10,775 nt of DNA from Euryarchaeota archaeon UBA39 (GTDB lineage: Archaea > Thermoplasmatota > Poseidoniia > Poseidoniales > Thalassarchaeaceae), in contig DAQW01000105.1 in NCBI GenBank assembly GCA_002503045.1, positions 1,465 through 12,239 on the forward strand. The letters run 5' to 3'. Shown one piece after another: positions 1 through 6,808 of the stretch. The notes beneath the pieces were generated by a model. That model ran no database searches. It worked only from the letters and a program-made list of their open reading frames with translations, and was not told where the DNA came from. How positions within the stretch are numbered: the first letter of the stretch is position 1; the number at the start of each line of letters is the position of its first letter. The translations under genes were made by a program, and so were the position numbers.

Positions 1-239
1 ATATCTTCAGTCCCATTAAACAATCCATCTCCATCGATATCTAATCGAATTAGGTGAGTGATGTTCTCTCCGTTATCCACATTGCGGAACCACACACTAT
101 CATTGGTGAAAAGTACCTGCCCAGTAACATTAGTTGGAATCGGTCCTTCTTCTCCGATAATAATTGTGAATGTATTCGGATCATGAGCAGAAGCCGACGG
201 AATAAAGATGCAAGAGGCGATGATGATGGTTGCCAACAT
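1..239 (-). CDS. Secreted protein with DGDG motif, 3' end outside the window (partial)
   Basis: Reading the minus strand from the ATG at 239 gives an open frame of 79 codons that continues past the left edge. An in-frame TGA lies four codons upstream, so this ATG is the first available. Residues 1-18 form a hydrophobic signal peptide ending S-A-S-A before His19-Asp20. The mature part is beta-rich (TFTIII, QVLFTNDSVWF) and contains LDIDGDG at residues 66-72, a DxDGDG calcium-type loop. It resembles the N-terminus of the protein at 4073-4702: both start SAH after cleavage, have a short beta strand, an ND[ST]V segment followed by an aromatic or acidic strand, an R[LM]D segment and a GDG loop. 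The two are probably paralogues. A cupredoxin-like fold is possible but unproven. It is divergent from the gene at 323, with 83 bp between start codons. The function is unknown. Confidence 0.72.
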   Translation of the reverse strand, partial: MLATIIIASCIFIPSASAHDPNTFTIIIGEEGPIPTNVTGQVLFTNDSVWFRNVDNGENITHLIRLDIDGDGLFNGTED

Positions 240-322
240 AGCCCTGTTCATGGCACTGCCAAGGGTCCGATGACTTCAACACTACCGAACAGTTGCGCAG
301 GATATATTGGAGAGGTGAGGCT

Positions 323-2077
323 ATGGATAATCGTATGTTGATTGGCTATGCAGTAGTTGCTTTACTAGCCACTGTAAGCCTTACGACTGCTGTTTTAGCA
401 ATCACTAGTGAAGAGTCTACATCTGAAATTGATTCTGAATTTTTGTTCGATCCATTAATCCAAGATGTTGAAGGTCATGACCATCGAAATGGGAGTCAAC
501 ATAATCTTTCAACTCCTAATTTTGAGGCATTATCATTCAATCAGTTAACGGAGCCAGGAAATGCTGAGGTACAGGTTGCAGATAGTCCAGATGGCCGAAG
601 ATATGCTTACATTGCTGGATGGAAAGAGATGCATATTGTCGATGTTACTGACCCTAGAAATACCACTGTAACTGGAGTTTATCTCGACCCTAATACACAA
701 GTTTTGGATGTAAAGTATCTAGAATATAATGCTAGAGAATATGTGATTGTGCAGAATCAATTGGTTGATTCTGGAAATGCTGATCCTAACGTTGGAGAAT
801 GGGGTGACCCTGCTCAAGTAACTGTGACTTTAATCGATGTAACCGATAAATCTGATCCAACATGGGTTGATTCATGGTATGATTTTGATCATCCAAGTGG
901 TCCACATAATTTGTATACTCATATGATTGATGGAGAATGGTATATCTTTGTGGCAAATCCAGATTATGAACAGTGTGATGTTGGCCAAGGTGATGCTTGT
1001 GGAGGCATTACAATTGCACATCTTAATTTTGCTGCATATGGTGACTTGCCTCGAATCGTCAAAGTAGGGGAGGCCGAGGTTTCTTGGGAAACAACTCGAG
1101 GTGGATGGATATATATTCATGATATGACCGTCCAACAGTGGCCCGGTGAAGATTCAAATGATCCTCGATTTGGTAGAACATTTGTTTATGGTGCATATTG
1201 GGAAGCAGGATTACGAATTTTTGATGTGAGCGATGTCCCTCATCCTGGAAATGATCTTGCAGAATATTTGTGGCACGGTTCTCTTTGTAGAGCAACTGGT
1301 GGAACTCAAGCAGGTTGTCTTTGGAGGGCTCCAGAAGTAGGGCAATGGATGGATTTTGCAGATCTTGATGATGATGGTGAACCTGATAGTGGTACTACAG
1401 GAAATGAAAATGGTGGGAGAGCATCTTACATTCACTATGCTGAGCCAGTTGATGAAATGGTCGATGCATCTCATCTTGGTTATCCAGCTGGAAAAATGCA
1501 TCTTACATTCCTTGCAACAGAGGTACTTTCCACTAGTATTGGGACTGGAATGGCATATTTGTTAGATACAACCGATTATGATTTGGAGAATGGACAATTC
1601 CGATTTAGGCCTAAATTGATTCATGATTGGGAAATTCCCTATGCTGATGATCATTTCATCCCAACTGGAGAAGAATGGTTGCTGTTTTCACCACATAATG
1701 CGGATATTCAGATTTTCCAAACTGGAGTCCCAGGTCTACCTGACAATAGTCACGGGGGGGCATGGGACGGCCGAGTTTATCTCAGTCACTATCATGCTGG
1801 ACTTTGGGTAGTTGATATTGAATCACTCATGGTCGCTGGCCTAGATGATTCAATGAATAGGACAGAAGCGTATTCGTATTCTACAGTTGGATTCCATTCG
1901 CCTAATGCTGGTGAAAGTACGACTTTATCTAGTGATTATTATGATTTTGGCTGGGTACCTTTCCTTTGGGCTGCCGAATATCATGAAGGTTATACTTACC
2001 TTTCTTGTATTACTTCTGGATTGTATATTGTTCAATTAGATATAGATAAGCCATACACTACAACACTTCCAAATTAA
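323..2077 (+). CDS. Membrane-anchored LVIVD-repeat (beta-propeller-like) secreted protein
   Basis: The start is taken at the ATG at 323 because GAGGTGA (312-318) lies just upstream; an earlier TTG at 293 has no such support. The product has 584 residues. Residues 5-26 are a hydrophobic signal or anchor segment without a lipobox cysteine. The rest is extracytoplasmic and shows recurring LVIVD-type units: MHIVDVTDP (103-111), VTLIDVTDKSDP (168-179), AGLRIFDVSD (295-304), AGLWVVDIES (492-501) and SGLYIVQLD (565-573). Such repeats form propeller blades in known families. Histidine-bearing motifs are spread along it: HNLSTPN (60-66), PHNLYTH (194-200), IHD (265-267), IHYAEP (370-375), DHFIP (443-447), SPHN (456-459) and HYHAG (489-493). 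Nearly all recur in the next gene, which suggests a metal site or active site. Cys218, Cys226, Cys322 and Cys332 could form disulfides. The lipoprotein gene follows after 46 bp. The enzymatic role is unknown. Confidence 0.88.
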   Translation: MDNRMLIGYAVVALLATVSLTTAVLAITSEESTSEIDSEFLFDPLIQDVEGHDHRNGSQHNLSTPNFEALSFNQLTEPGNAEVQVADSPDGRRYAYIAGWKEMHIVDVTDPRNTTVTGVYLDPNTQVLDVKYLEYNAREYVIVQNQLVDSGNADPNVGEWGDPAQVTVTLIDVTDKSDPTWVDSWYDFDHPSGPHNLYTHMIDGEWYIFVANPDYEQCDVGQGDACGGITIAHLNFAAYGDLPRIVKVGEAEVSWETTRGGWIYIHDMTVQQWPGEDSNDPRFGRTFVYGAYWEAGLRIFDVSDVPHPGNDLAEYLWHGSLCRATGGTQAGCLWRAPEVGQWMDFADLDDDGEPDSGTTGNENGGRASYIHYAEPVDEMVDASHLGYPAGKMHLTFLATEVLSTSIGTGMAYLLDTTDYDLENGQFRFRPKLIHDWEIPYADDHFIPTGEEWLLFSPHNADIQIFQTGVPGLPDNSHGGAWDGRVYLSHYHAGLWVVDIESLMVAGLDDSMNRTEAYSYSTVGFHSPNAGESTTLSSDYYDFGWVPFLWAAEYHEGYTYLSCITSGLYIVQLDIDKPYTTTLPN

Positions 2078-2123
2078 TCAATAAAGCGAACTATTCAACA
2101 GTAGGTAATTCTTCGGATAGTGT

Positions 2124-4064
2124 ATGGGACGAAATACGAATGCATTACTGCTATGTTTTTTGATGGCTTTAGCGCCATTTGCAGGATGTTTTGGAAGTGG
2201 AGATGAACCTGCTGAAGAAGTATATGTGTGGGTCGATCCTGTCACTGAGATTGAGGATGAAAACCACTCACATACTGATTTAATGTCTCATCGCCTCCAG
2301 ACTCCTAACGTCCGTTTAATTGACTATCACAACCTCAACTGCGATGGTAATGTTAAGCCCCCTACTGATTTAGATAATGTAGCTGGCCGTCCATGTGATC
2401 CTGCGTTCAAGAATGTTGCACCAACTCCTGGAGATTCATCAGAAATATCGATTGAAGGAAATTTCCTAGAGGACTGCGAAAAGTATCCTGATGGTACTGG
2501 TGGCTGCTATGCTTATGTGTCATCATATAATCAGTTTGAGATTCTTGATATATCTAAGCCAAATAATATCACACTTCTTTCTACATACTATGCAGAAGTC
2601 GCTAGAATCATTGACATCAAAGTCACATCTGACAATAATTGGGTTTTGATCAATCATGAGTTGACAAATAGCGAGTTAGATCCTATCCCTAACGATGACG
2701 ATGCAAACTCAGGTGCAAATCGTCTCGATGTAATTTATGTAGGCAATAAGAATGAACCCATTAAGGTAGCAGAATGGAATAATCCTCCTGCTGGATTCCA
2801 TAATCAGGATTTACACGTGTACTGTGATTGGGACGGTGCTTCCCATCCTGACGAAGAGTGCAGTCTCTTTCTTTTTGGTGCCGATCCATATCCTGAGATG
2901 ACTGAGGGGGATTCAGGTACATTCTACAAAGGAACACAGATATTCTATGTCCCTATGGGCTTTGAGTCTTGGTTGCCTACTCAGACAGATGAGCAACAAA
3001 ATAGTAGTCGGGAAATTATTCGTTGGGGTGGTTATTCTCCAGAACCTGAGACTACATGTGGAGGTTCAATTTTTAATCACGATAATGTGTTCCATATTCA
3101 TCCAATTACTGGACAGAAATTATTGTATGTGTCATATTGGGGCGCAGGGCTTCGCATTGTAGATGTCACAAACCCTCCTTTAATCCCTGACCCTGAGGGT
3201 GTATCTTGGCCACAAGACGACGAAGTAGGACGATGGCTAGGTTGCTCGACAGCTGATGATGGTTGGTACGGCCCAGATGGTGGAGGCCATGCAGGAATGA
3301 GTGCAAATGAGTGGCTTGATCAGAATCTTGGTAACGATAATATTCACTATGCAGTTCCTTATGACCACCTTATCTGCAAAGATGTTTCACAGTATGTGGA
3401 TCAGTCTCAATGGCCAACAGAGTGTGGAACCGGGCCAGATGATTCAGTATATGGTATCAATTGGCGCCATTATACCATCATAGCGCCAGAGTATGGGTCA
3501 AATACCAATCATACTGGTTTCGTTTGGACGATAGATACTACTGATCCTGCCAAACCCTTTCTAGTCAGTAAGTGGAAATTACCTGGCCAGAGCATTCTGC
3601 CAGATGGAACTGTCCATGACAACCACTACATTCCAGGTGGCTACATTTTCAGCCCACATAACGGAGATACTGGCACGAATGGTCACGTTTATTGGACACA
3701 TTACCATGCAGGTAACTGGTTGACAGATCACAGTGGAATCTGGGATAGTATCGTTTGGAAGGATGGAACTCCTTCTCCTGATCTTGGTTGGCAAGGAATT
3801 GAGACTCTAGGTGAGACTGAAACTCTAGGATATTATCTTCCTGCAGGGCCGGAATGGATTGCAGATCCTACTAGTGAACTTGGTTACGATATGGCCGACT
3901 GTTGGGCTTCTTGTATGATTCCATTCGATTGGGGCCTTCAGTATGACCCTCGAGGATTTTTGTTCATTTCTGAGATGGTTAGTGGAGTGTATGTCGTTCA
4001 GTTCGATGAAGATAAAGATCCACGTTTCGATTATCCTCCACTTTGGACACCTCTTGAGGAGTGA
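2124..4064 (+). CDS. LVIVD-repeat lipoprotein, paralogue of the preceding gene
   Basis: The product has 646 residues. A signal sequence ends in the lipobox-like APFAGC, so Cys22 is the likely lipidated residue and the protein would sit on the outer face of the membrane. It parallels the upstream protein from end to end: HRLQTPN (56-62), FEILDISKP (138-146), GFHNQDLH (224-231), YWGAGLRIVDVTNP (338-351), NIHYAVPYD (406-414), HYIP (501-504), SPHNGD (510-515), THYHAG (525-530) and VYVVQFDEDKDP (622-633). The shared histidines lie in corresponding motifs. It is longer because of extra loops containing several cysteines (for example Cys73, Cys91, Cys118, Cys128 and Cys374), plausibly disulfide-bonded. 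I see no good SD before the ATG, so translation may be coupled to the gene upstream. Only 8 bp separate its stop from the next start. The propeller fold and metal binding are inferred; the substrate is unknown. Confidence 0.88.
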   Translation: MGRNTNALLLCFLMALAPFAGCFGSGDEPAEEVYVWVDPVTEIEDENHSHTDLMSHRLQTPNVRLIDYHNLNCDGNVKPPTDLDNVAGRPCDPAFKNVAPTPGDSSEISIEGNFLEDCEKYPDGTGGCYAYVSSYNQFEILDISKPNNITLLSTYYAEVARIIDIKVTSDNNWVLINHELTNSELDPIPNDDDANSGANRLDVIYVGNKNEPIKVAEWNNPPAGFHNQDLHVYCDWDGASHPDEECSLFLFGADPYPEMTEGDSGTFYKGTQIFYVPMGFESWLPTQTDEQQNSSREIIRWGGYSPEPETTCGGSIFNHDNVFHIHPITGQKLLYVSYWGAGLRIVDVTNPPLIPDPEGVSWPQDDEVGRWLGCSTADDGWYGPDGGGHAGMSANEWLDQNLGNDNIHYAVPYDHLICKDVSQYVDQSQWPTECGTGPDDSVYGINWRHYTIIAPEYGSNTNHTGFVWTIDTTDPAKPFLVSKWKLPGQSILPDGTVHDNHYIPGGYIFSPHNGDTGTNGHVYWTHYHAGNWLTDHSGIWDSIVWKDGTPSPDLGWQGIETLGETETLGYYLPAGPEWIADPTSELGYDMADCWASCMIPFDWGLQYDPRGFLFISEMVSGVYVVQFDEDKDPRFDYPPLWTPLEE

Positions 4065-4072
4065 TTTTACAT

Positions 4073-4702
4073 ATGCGCGTGGCGCTTATTCTTGTATTAC
4101 TGATTGCACTCACACCGATGGCGGTGTCTGCTCACGGTGCAGATAAGTTTAGCGTCATTGTTCGTGGGGTTCGGATGGATCCAGACACTGTTCAGATGGT
4201 TCAGAACGATACAGTGGAATTCCTAAGTGTTAACAATTCAAATCGTTCAGTACGCATGGATTTTAACGGTGATGGAGATTATAACGACTCATATGATTTC
4301 AACTGCGAATTACCAAGTGGTGCAATGTGTTCTCTAGAGATGAATGTCACAAATTATACTGGTAACCTATATATTTTTGAGATTCTAGAAGATGACGGAA
4401 ATCTAGCATTTACTTTGAATCTTACATTGATTAATGATACCCATAATCCCAATTCTTCGGTTGTGCCTAGTGGGGGATATTCCTTTGGAAATGTAACTCA
4501 AGATGTGGATGGTGACGGAATTCTAGATAATGTGGATAGGTGTGTAAATACCGAGCCGGGTGTAGAAGTTTTGCCATTAGGTGAAGATTTCCAAGGTTGT
4601 GATGCGGATTCAAATAATTCGTCTTTCCAATCCATTCTGGGTGTACTATTCATTGCCTTGATTGGTGTTTGGATATTCATTAGGGTCCGGAAGGAGGGGT
4701 AA
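4073..4702 (+). CDS. Secreted ectodomain protein with TSP3 element and C-terminal membrane anchor
   Basis: The start is set at the ATG at 4073, preceded by GAGGAG (4056-4061), which overlaps the end of the previous gene. A GTG at 4061 in the same frame overlaps that stop codon and is less likely. The product has 209 residues in this order: signal peptide 1-20 (cleavage after VSA); a beta-rich domain at about 21-125 with DFNGDGDYND at 63-72 and a cysteine pair (Cys78, Cys86); a thrombospondin type 3-like calcium element at 144-176 (DVDGDGILDNVDRC ... GC); a TM helix at 187-203; and a short basic tail (RVRKEG). This topology places the folded part outside the cell. The beta domain resembles the partial protein at 1-239 and has cupredoxin-like spacing, but typical type 1 copper ligands are not evident. 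It lies between the LVIVD proteins and the SCO proteins and may be a partner or docking protein for them. Confidence 0.85.
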   Translation: MRVALILVLLIALTPMAVSAHGADKFSVIVRGVRMDPDTVQMVQNDTVEFLSVNNSNRSVRMDFNGDGDYNDSYDFNCELPSGAMCSLEMNVTNYTGNLYIFEILEDDGNLAFTLNLTLINDTHNPNSSVVPSGGYSFGNVTQDVDGDGILDNVDRCVNTEPGVEVLPLGEDFQGCDADSNNSSFQSILGVLFIALIGVWIFIRVRKEG

Positions 4703-4703
4703 A

Positions 4704-5441
4704 ATGCGTAGATTTTCAATCCTAATTCTTGCCCTTTCTATGGTTTCAAGTGGATGTCTAGGGTGGGCAGAATCTGGTCCTGAATTTTATGGTGATGTGT
4801 TGTCTGATTCCTCAGTTCCTGTTTTCGAATTACAATCTCATGATGGAACTATGTTCAACAGTAGTGTTTTGGAAGGAAAAGTTGTCATTGTTGTCTTTGT
4901 CTATACTAGATGTCCTGACATTTGTCCCGTTACTAGTCAAAATGTAGCATATGTGTATGAAAATTTAGGTGAAAGAAAAGAGGAGGTTGAAGTTGTATCA
5001 ATCACAGTTGATCCATGGGCGGATGATTATCCAACTCTGAATCAATATGTTATTGATCAGAATTTGTCTTGGCCTCATCTAACTGGCCCTGTTGAACAAA
5101 TGGAACCTGTATGGTCTGCTTTTGGTGTTGGTTTAACCACTTATTCTGATGATTCTGATGGAGATGGAGTAGTTGACGGATTTGACACCTGTCCTGATAC
5201 TCCACCAGGTGAATCTCTTGATCATCATGGTTGTGGATTGGACACCCAAGGTGGAGAGCAAGATAATGCTACAGCTGATTCTAACACTTCTGGTAGGCAT
5301 GCACTCCCTGGATATTGGGTAGACCATATGACAGGAACAATTCTCATTGACAGGAATATGCAACAACGTGTGTTTTGGGGAGATATTGATTGGAATCCTG
5401 ACTTTGTAATTGATGACATCGATGTACTTCTTGCAGAATAA
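4704..5441 (+). CDS. SCO1/SenC-family copper chaperone lipoprotein with TSP3 insertion
   Basis: The start is the ATG at 4704, behind a strong SD (AAGGAGG, 4691-4697) that lies inside the end of the previous gene; the stop of that gene is one base before this start. The product has 245 residues. A lipoprotein signal ends VSSGC (Cys18). The thioredoxin-like SCO domain has the copper motif C-P-D-I-C (Cys70, Cys74), the conserved TVDP (101-104), WPHLTG (123-128) and the distal ligand His208 in WVDHMTG. SCO proteins bind Cu(I)/Cu(II) through these two Cys and one His and deliver copper to, or act as thiol reductases for, CuA-type and other extracytoplasmic copper proteins. Unusually, residues of about 148-202 insert a TSP3-like element (DSDGDGVVDGFDTCPD ... 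HHGCG) and a Ser/Asn/Asp-rich linker between the fold's core and the His208 strand. The target could be cytochrome oxidase encoded elsewhere or the LVIVD proteins here. Confidence 0.93.
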   Translation: MRRFSILILALSMVSSGCLGWAESGPEFYGDVLSDSSVPVFELQSHDGTMFNSSVLEGKVVIVVFVYTRCPDICPVTSQNVAYVYENLGERKEEVEVVSITVDPWADDYPTLNQYVIDQNLSWPHLTGPVEQMEPVWSAFGVGLTTYSDDSDGDGVVDGFDTCPDTPPGESLDHHGCGLDTQGGEQDNATADSNTSGRHALPGYWVDHMTGTILIDRNMQQRVFWGDIDWNPDFVIDDIDVLLAE

Positions 5442-5455
5442 CATGGAATCAATGG

Positions 5456-5463
5456 ATTTATAT
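5456..5463 (+). promoter_or_regulatory. Candidate archaeal TATA box for the second SCO gene
   Basis: The sequence ATTTATAT is centred about 26 bases before the ATG at 5486. That is the spacing expected between an archaeal TATA box and the transcription start, so the mRNA would begin at or very near the start codon. No SD is present before that ATG, which fits a leaderless transcript. The element lies in the 44-bp gap after the first SCO gene, so the second SCO gene may have its own promoter in addition to read-through. Confidence 0.5.
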
Positions 5464-5485
5464 CACCAATTATTGACGAAAAAAT

Positions 5486-6268
5486 ATGAACAAGGCAGTA
5501 GCATTTTTGGTTGTTTTGACCTTTACTTTATCTGGGTGTGTTGCCGAAGATACAGAATTGATGAAATTCAATGGAACAGAATATCGTGACCCTGTTCCTG
5601 TTCCTGATTTTGTACTCACGGACCAGGATGGGAATAATGTCAGCCTTTCTGATTATCGGGGTAAGGTGGTAGTTGTTGCTTTTATTTTCACTAGTTGTCC
5701 TGATGTTTGTCCAGCTATTGAACACACTCTGAATTATGTCGATTATTTGTTACCCGATCATGGAATTGAAAATGATGTTGTATTTCTTTCGATTACAATA
5801 GATCCTGCTAGAGATACAGTTGAAACTCTCAAAAATTATACTTCTTCAAATAGTTTTGATTGGCCACATCTTACCTCTTCAAATCCTGATGATTTAGTAC
5901 AAATATGGAGTGATTGGAATGTGGTTGTAGATAATGACCATGTTTATGCGAATCACTCTAGTCACGATCATGGTTCCCATGATGGTGACAATGAATCTGC
6001 AAATGAAACAGATGATGATGGTCATGATGATCATTCAGGTCATGGAAATCATTCAAGTGATTCTGGCCAAGAAGAAACAGCAGAAGTAGATACAGAATAT
6101 AGTGTAGGACATTCTACAGTTACATTTATTCTTGACCAAGATGGAAACAAAAGGGTAGCATGGTCCGGATATGATTGGGATGCAGAAATGTTCCTAGAAG
6201 ATTTGGTTACCATGGCCTATGGATCGAATCAAGATGATGATGATCATTCTGCGCACGCTCATCATTAG
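5486..6268 (+). CDS. SCO1/SenC-family copper chaperone lipoprotein with His/Asp-rich insertion
   Basis: The product has 260 residues. A lipoprotein signal ends TLSGC (Cys18). The SCO domain has CPDVCP (Cys71, Cys75), SITIDPARDT (102-111), WPHLT (126-130) and the distal ligand His209 in SVGHSTVTFILD, so all three copper ligands of the family are present. Between WSDWNVVV (141-148) and the His209 strand lies a stretch of about 55 residues rich in His, Asp and Ser (His152, 157, 160, 162, 165, 180, 183, 186, 189), and the C-terminus ends DDDDHSAHAHH. Such stretches bind or buffer Cu, Zn or Ni in many metal-handling proteins; here copper loading is the natural inference. The insertion occupies the same loop as the TSP3 element in the preceding SCO gene, so the pair probably arose by duplication and diverged in that loop. 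A leaderless start is likely. The 3' end overlaps the convergent gene by 62 bp. Confidence 0.93.
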   Translation: MNKAVAFLVVLTFTLSGCVAEDTELMKFNGTEYRDPVPVPDFVLTDQDGNNVSLSDYRGKVVVVAFIFTSCPDVCPAIEHTLNYVDYLLPDHGIENDVVFLSITIDPARDTVETLKNYTSSNSFDWPHLTSSNPDDLVQIWSDWNVVVDNDHVYANHSSHDHGSHDGDNESANETDDDGHDDHSGHGNHSSDSGQEETAEVDTEYSVGHSTVTFILDQDGNKRVAWSGYDWDAEMFLEDLVTMAYGSNQDDDDHSAHAHH

Positions 6269-6749
6269 ATTTCGATTGGATAAATTCTTGCTCATTTCCT
6301 GGATTTAATGATGAGGAATATAGGACAAATCGCACTGTGAGGAATGCTACGATAGAAGAAGCCACTAGAAGTGGCCCTACGAAACTAGATATTCCATACC
6401 ACATAATTAGAATACCAATCATTGATCCGTATGCTATAATTTGGCAAACAACTGATAGGTTTCCAATTCGTTGCAAATCCGCTTTGAGTAATTTTTCTTC
6501 GTTTTCTCTTGCAAACAAATGCAATGCACAATAAACGATTTGAAATGGCATTGTGGATGCCAAAATTCCTAGGCCTAATTCACGTTGAAACGAGTGGTCT
6601 TTGTTTGCTTCAAGGCTATGCACCAATAGGATTGCCGTACATGTTCCTAACAAAGCCCCCATAATGGTCCAGCGTCGATCAGAGAAAACATCTCTGACCT
6701 CTTGAACTGAAACAATGTCTGGGTCAACTTGCTTGTTCACAGTCGCCAT
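6207..6749 (-). CDS. Four-TM membrane protein of unknown function
   Basis: I do not recognise this family. From the ATG at 6749 the product has 180 residues: a soluble N-terminus of about 26 residues, then four hydrophobic segments at about 27-46, 60-80, 98-118 and 122-144, and a polar His/Asp-rich C-terminal tail (NDHHHLDSIHRPW). The charged loop between helices 2 and 3 (RENEEKLLKADLQR) looks cytoplasmic. The start at 6749 is preferred because AGGA lies nine bases upstream and a TATA-like ACTATAAC (minus strand, about 6778-6785) sits about 30 bases upstream; an ATG at 6767, six codons earlier, lacks both. It follows pheS on the same strand, about 60 bp downstream. Its last 62 bp are antisense to the His-rich tail of the second SCO gene, so part of its own histidine-rich end may simply reflect that coding constraint. 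Confidence 0.68.
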   Translation of the reverse strand: MATVNKQVDPDIVSVQEVRDVFSDRRWTIMGALLGTCTAILLVHSLEANKDHSFQRELGLGILASTMPFQIVYCALHLFARENEEKLLKADLQRIGNLSVVCQIIAYGSMIGILIMWYGISSFVGPLLVASSIVAFLTVRFVLYSSSLNPGNEQEFIQSKSNDERAQNDHHHLDSIHRPW

Positions 6750-6808
6750 CCATGACGTTCCTGTCATGAAGGCTTCGTTATAGTTGGAGATTAGACCTCG
6801 TTTCTCAA

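Noticed and set aside
293..322. TTG-started N-terminal extension of the first LVIVD gene
   Set aside because: The ATG at 323 has GAGGTGA just upstream and begins directly before a typical hydrophobic segment; the extension adds only charged residues ahead of it.
54..341. Plus-strand open frame of 95 codons at the left edge
   Set aside because: It lies antisense to the better-supported minus-strand gene at 1-239, which has a signal peptide and similarity to another protein in the window; this frame has no recognisable feature.
323..4064. LVIVD proteins as classical nitrous oxide reductase or SBP56 methanethiol oxidase
   Set aside because: No CuA cysteine/histidine motif and no recognisable SBP56 signature is present; only the propeller type, dispersed histidines and SCO neighbours are shared.
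4662..4703. N-terminal extension of the first SCO gene
   Set aside because: It would overlap the TM helix code of the preceding gene and bury the lipoprotein signal; the ATG at 4704 has a strong SD and starts a normal signal sequence.
5936..6060. His/Asp-rich GAT/CAT stretch as a DNA repeat or CRISPR-like array
   Set aside because: It is in-frame low-complexity coding sequence with irregular units, not a spaced direct repeat.
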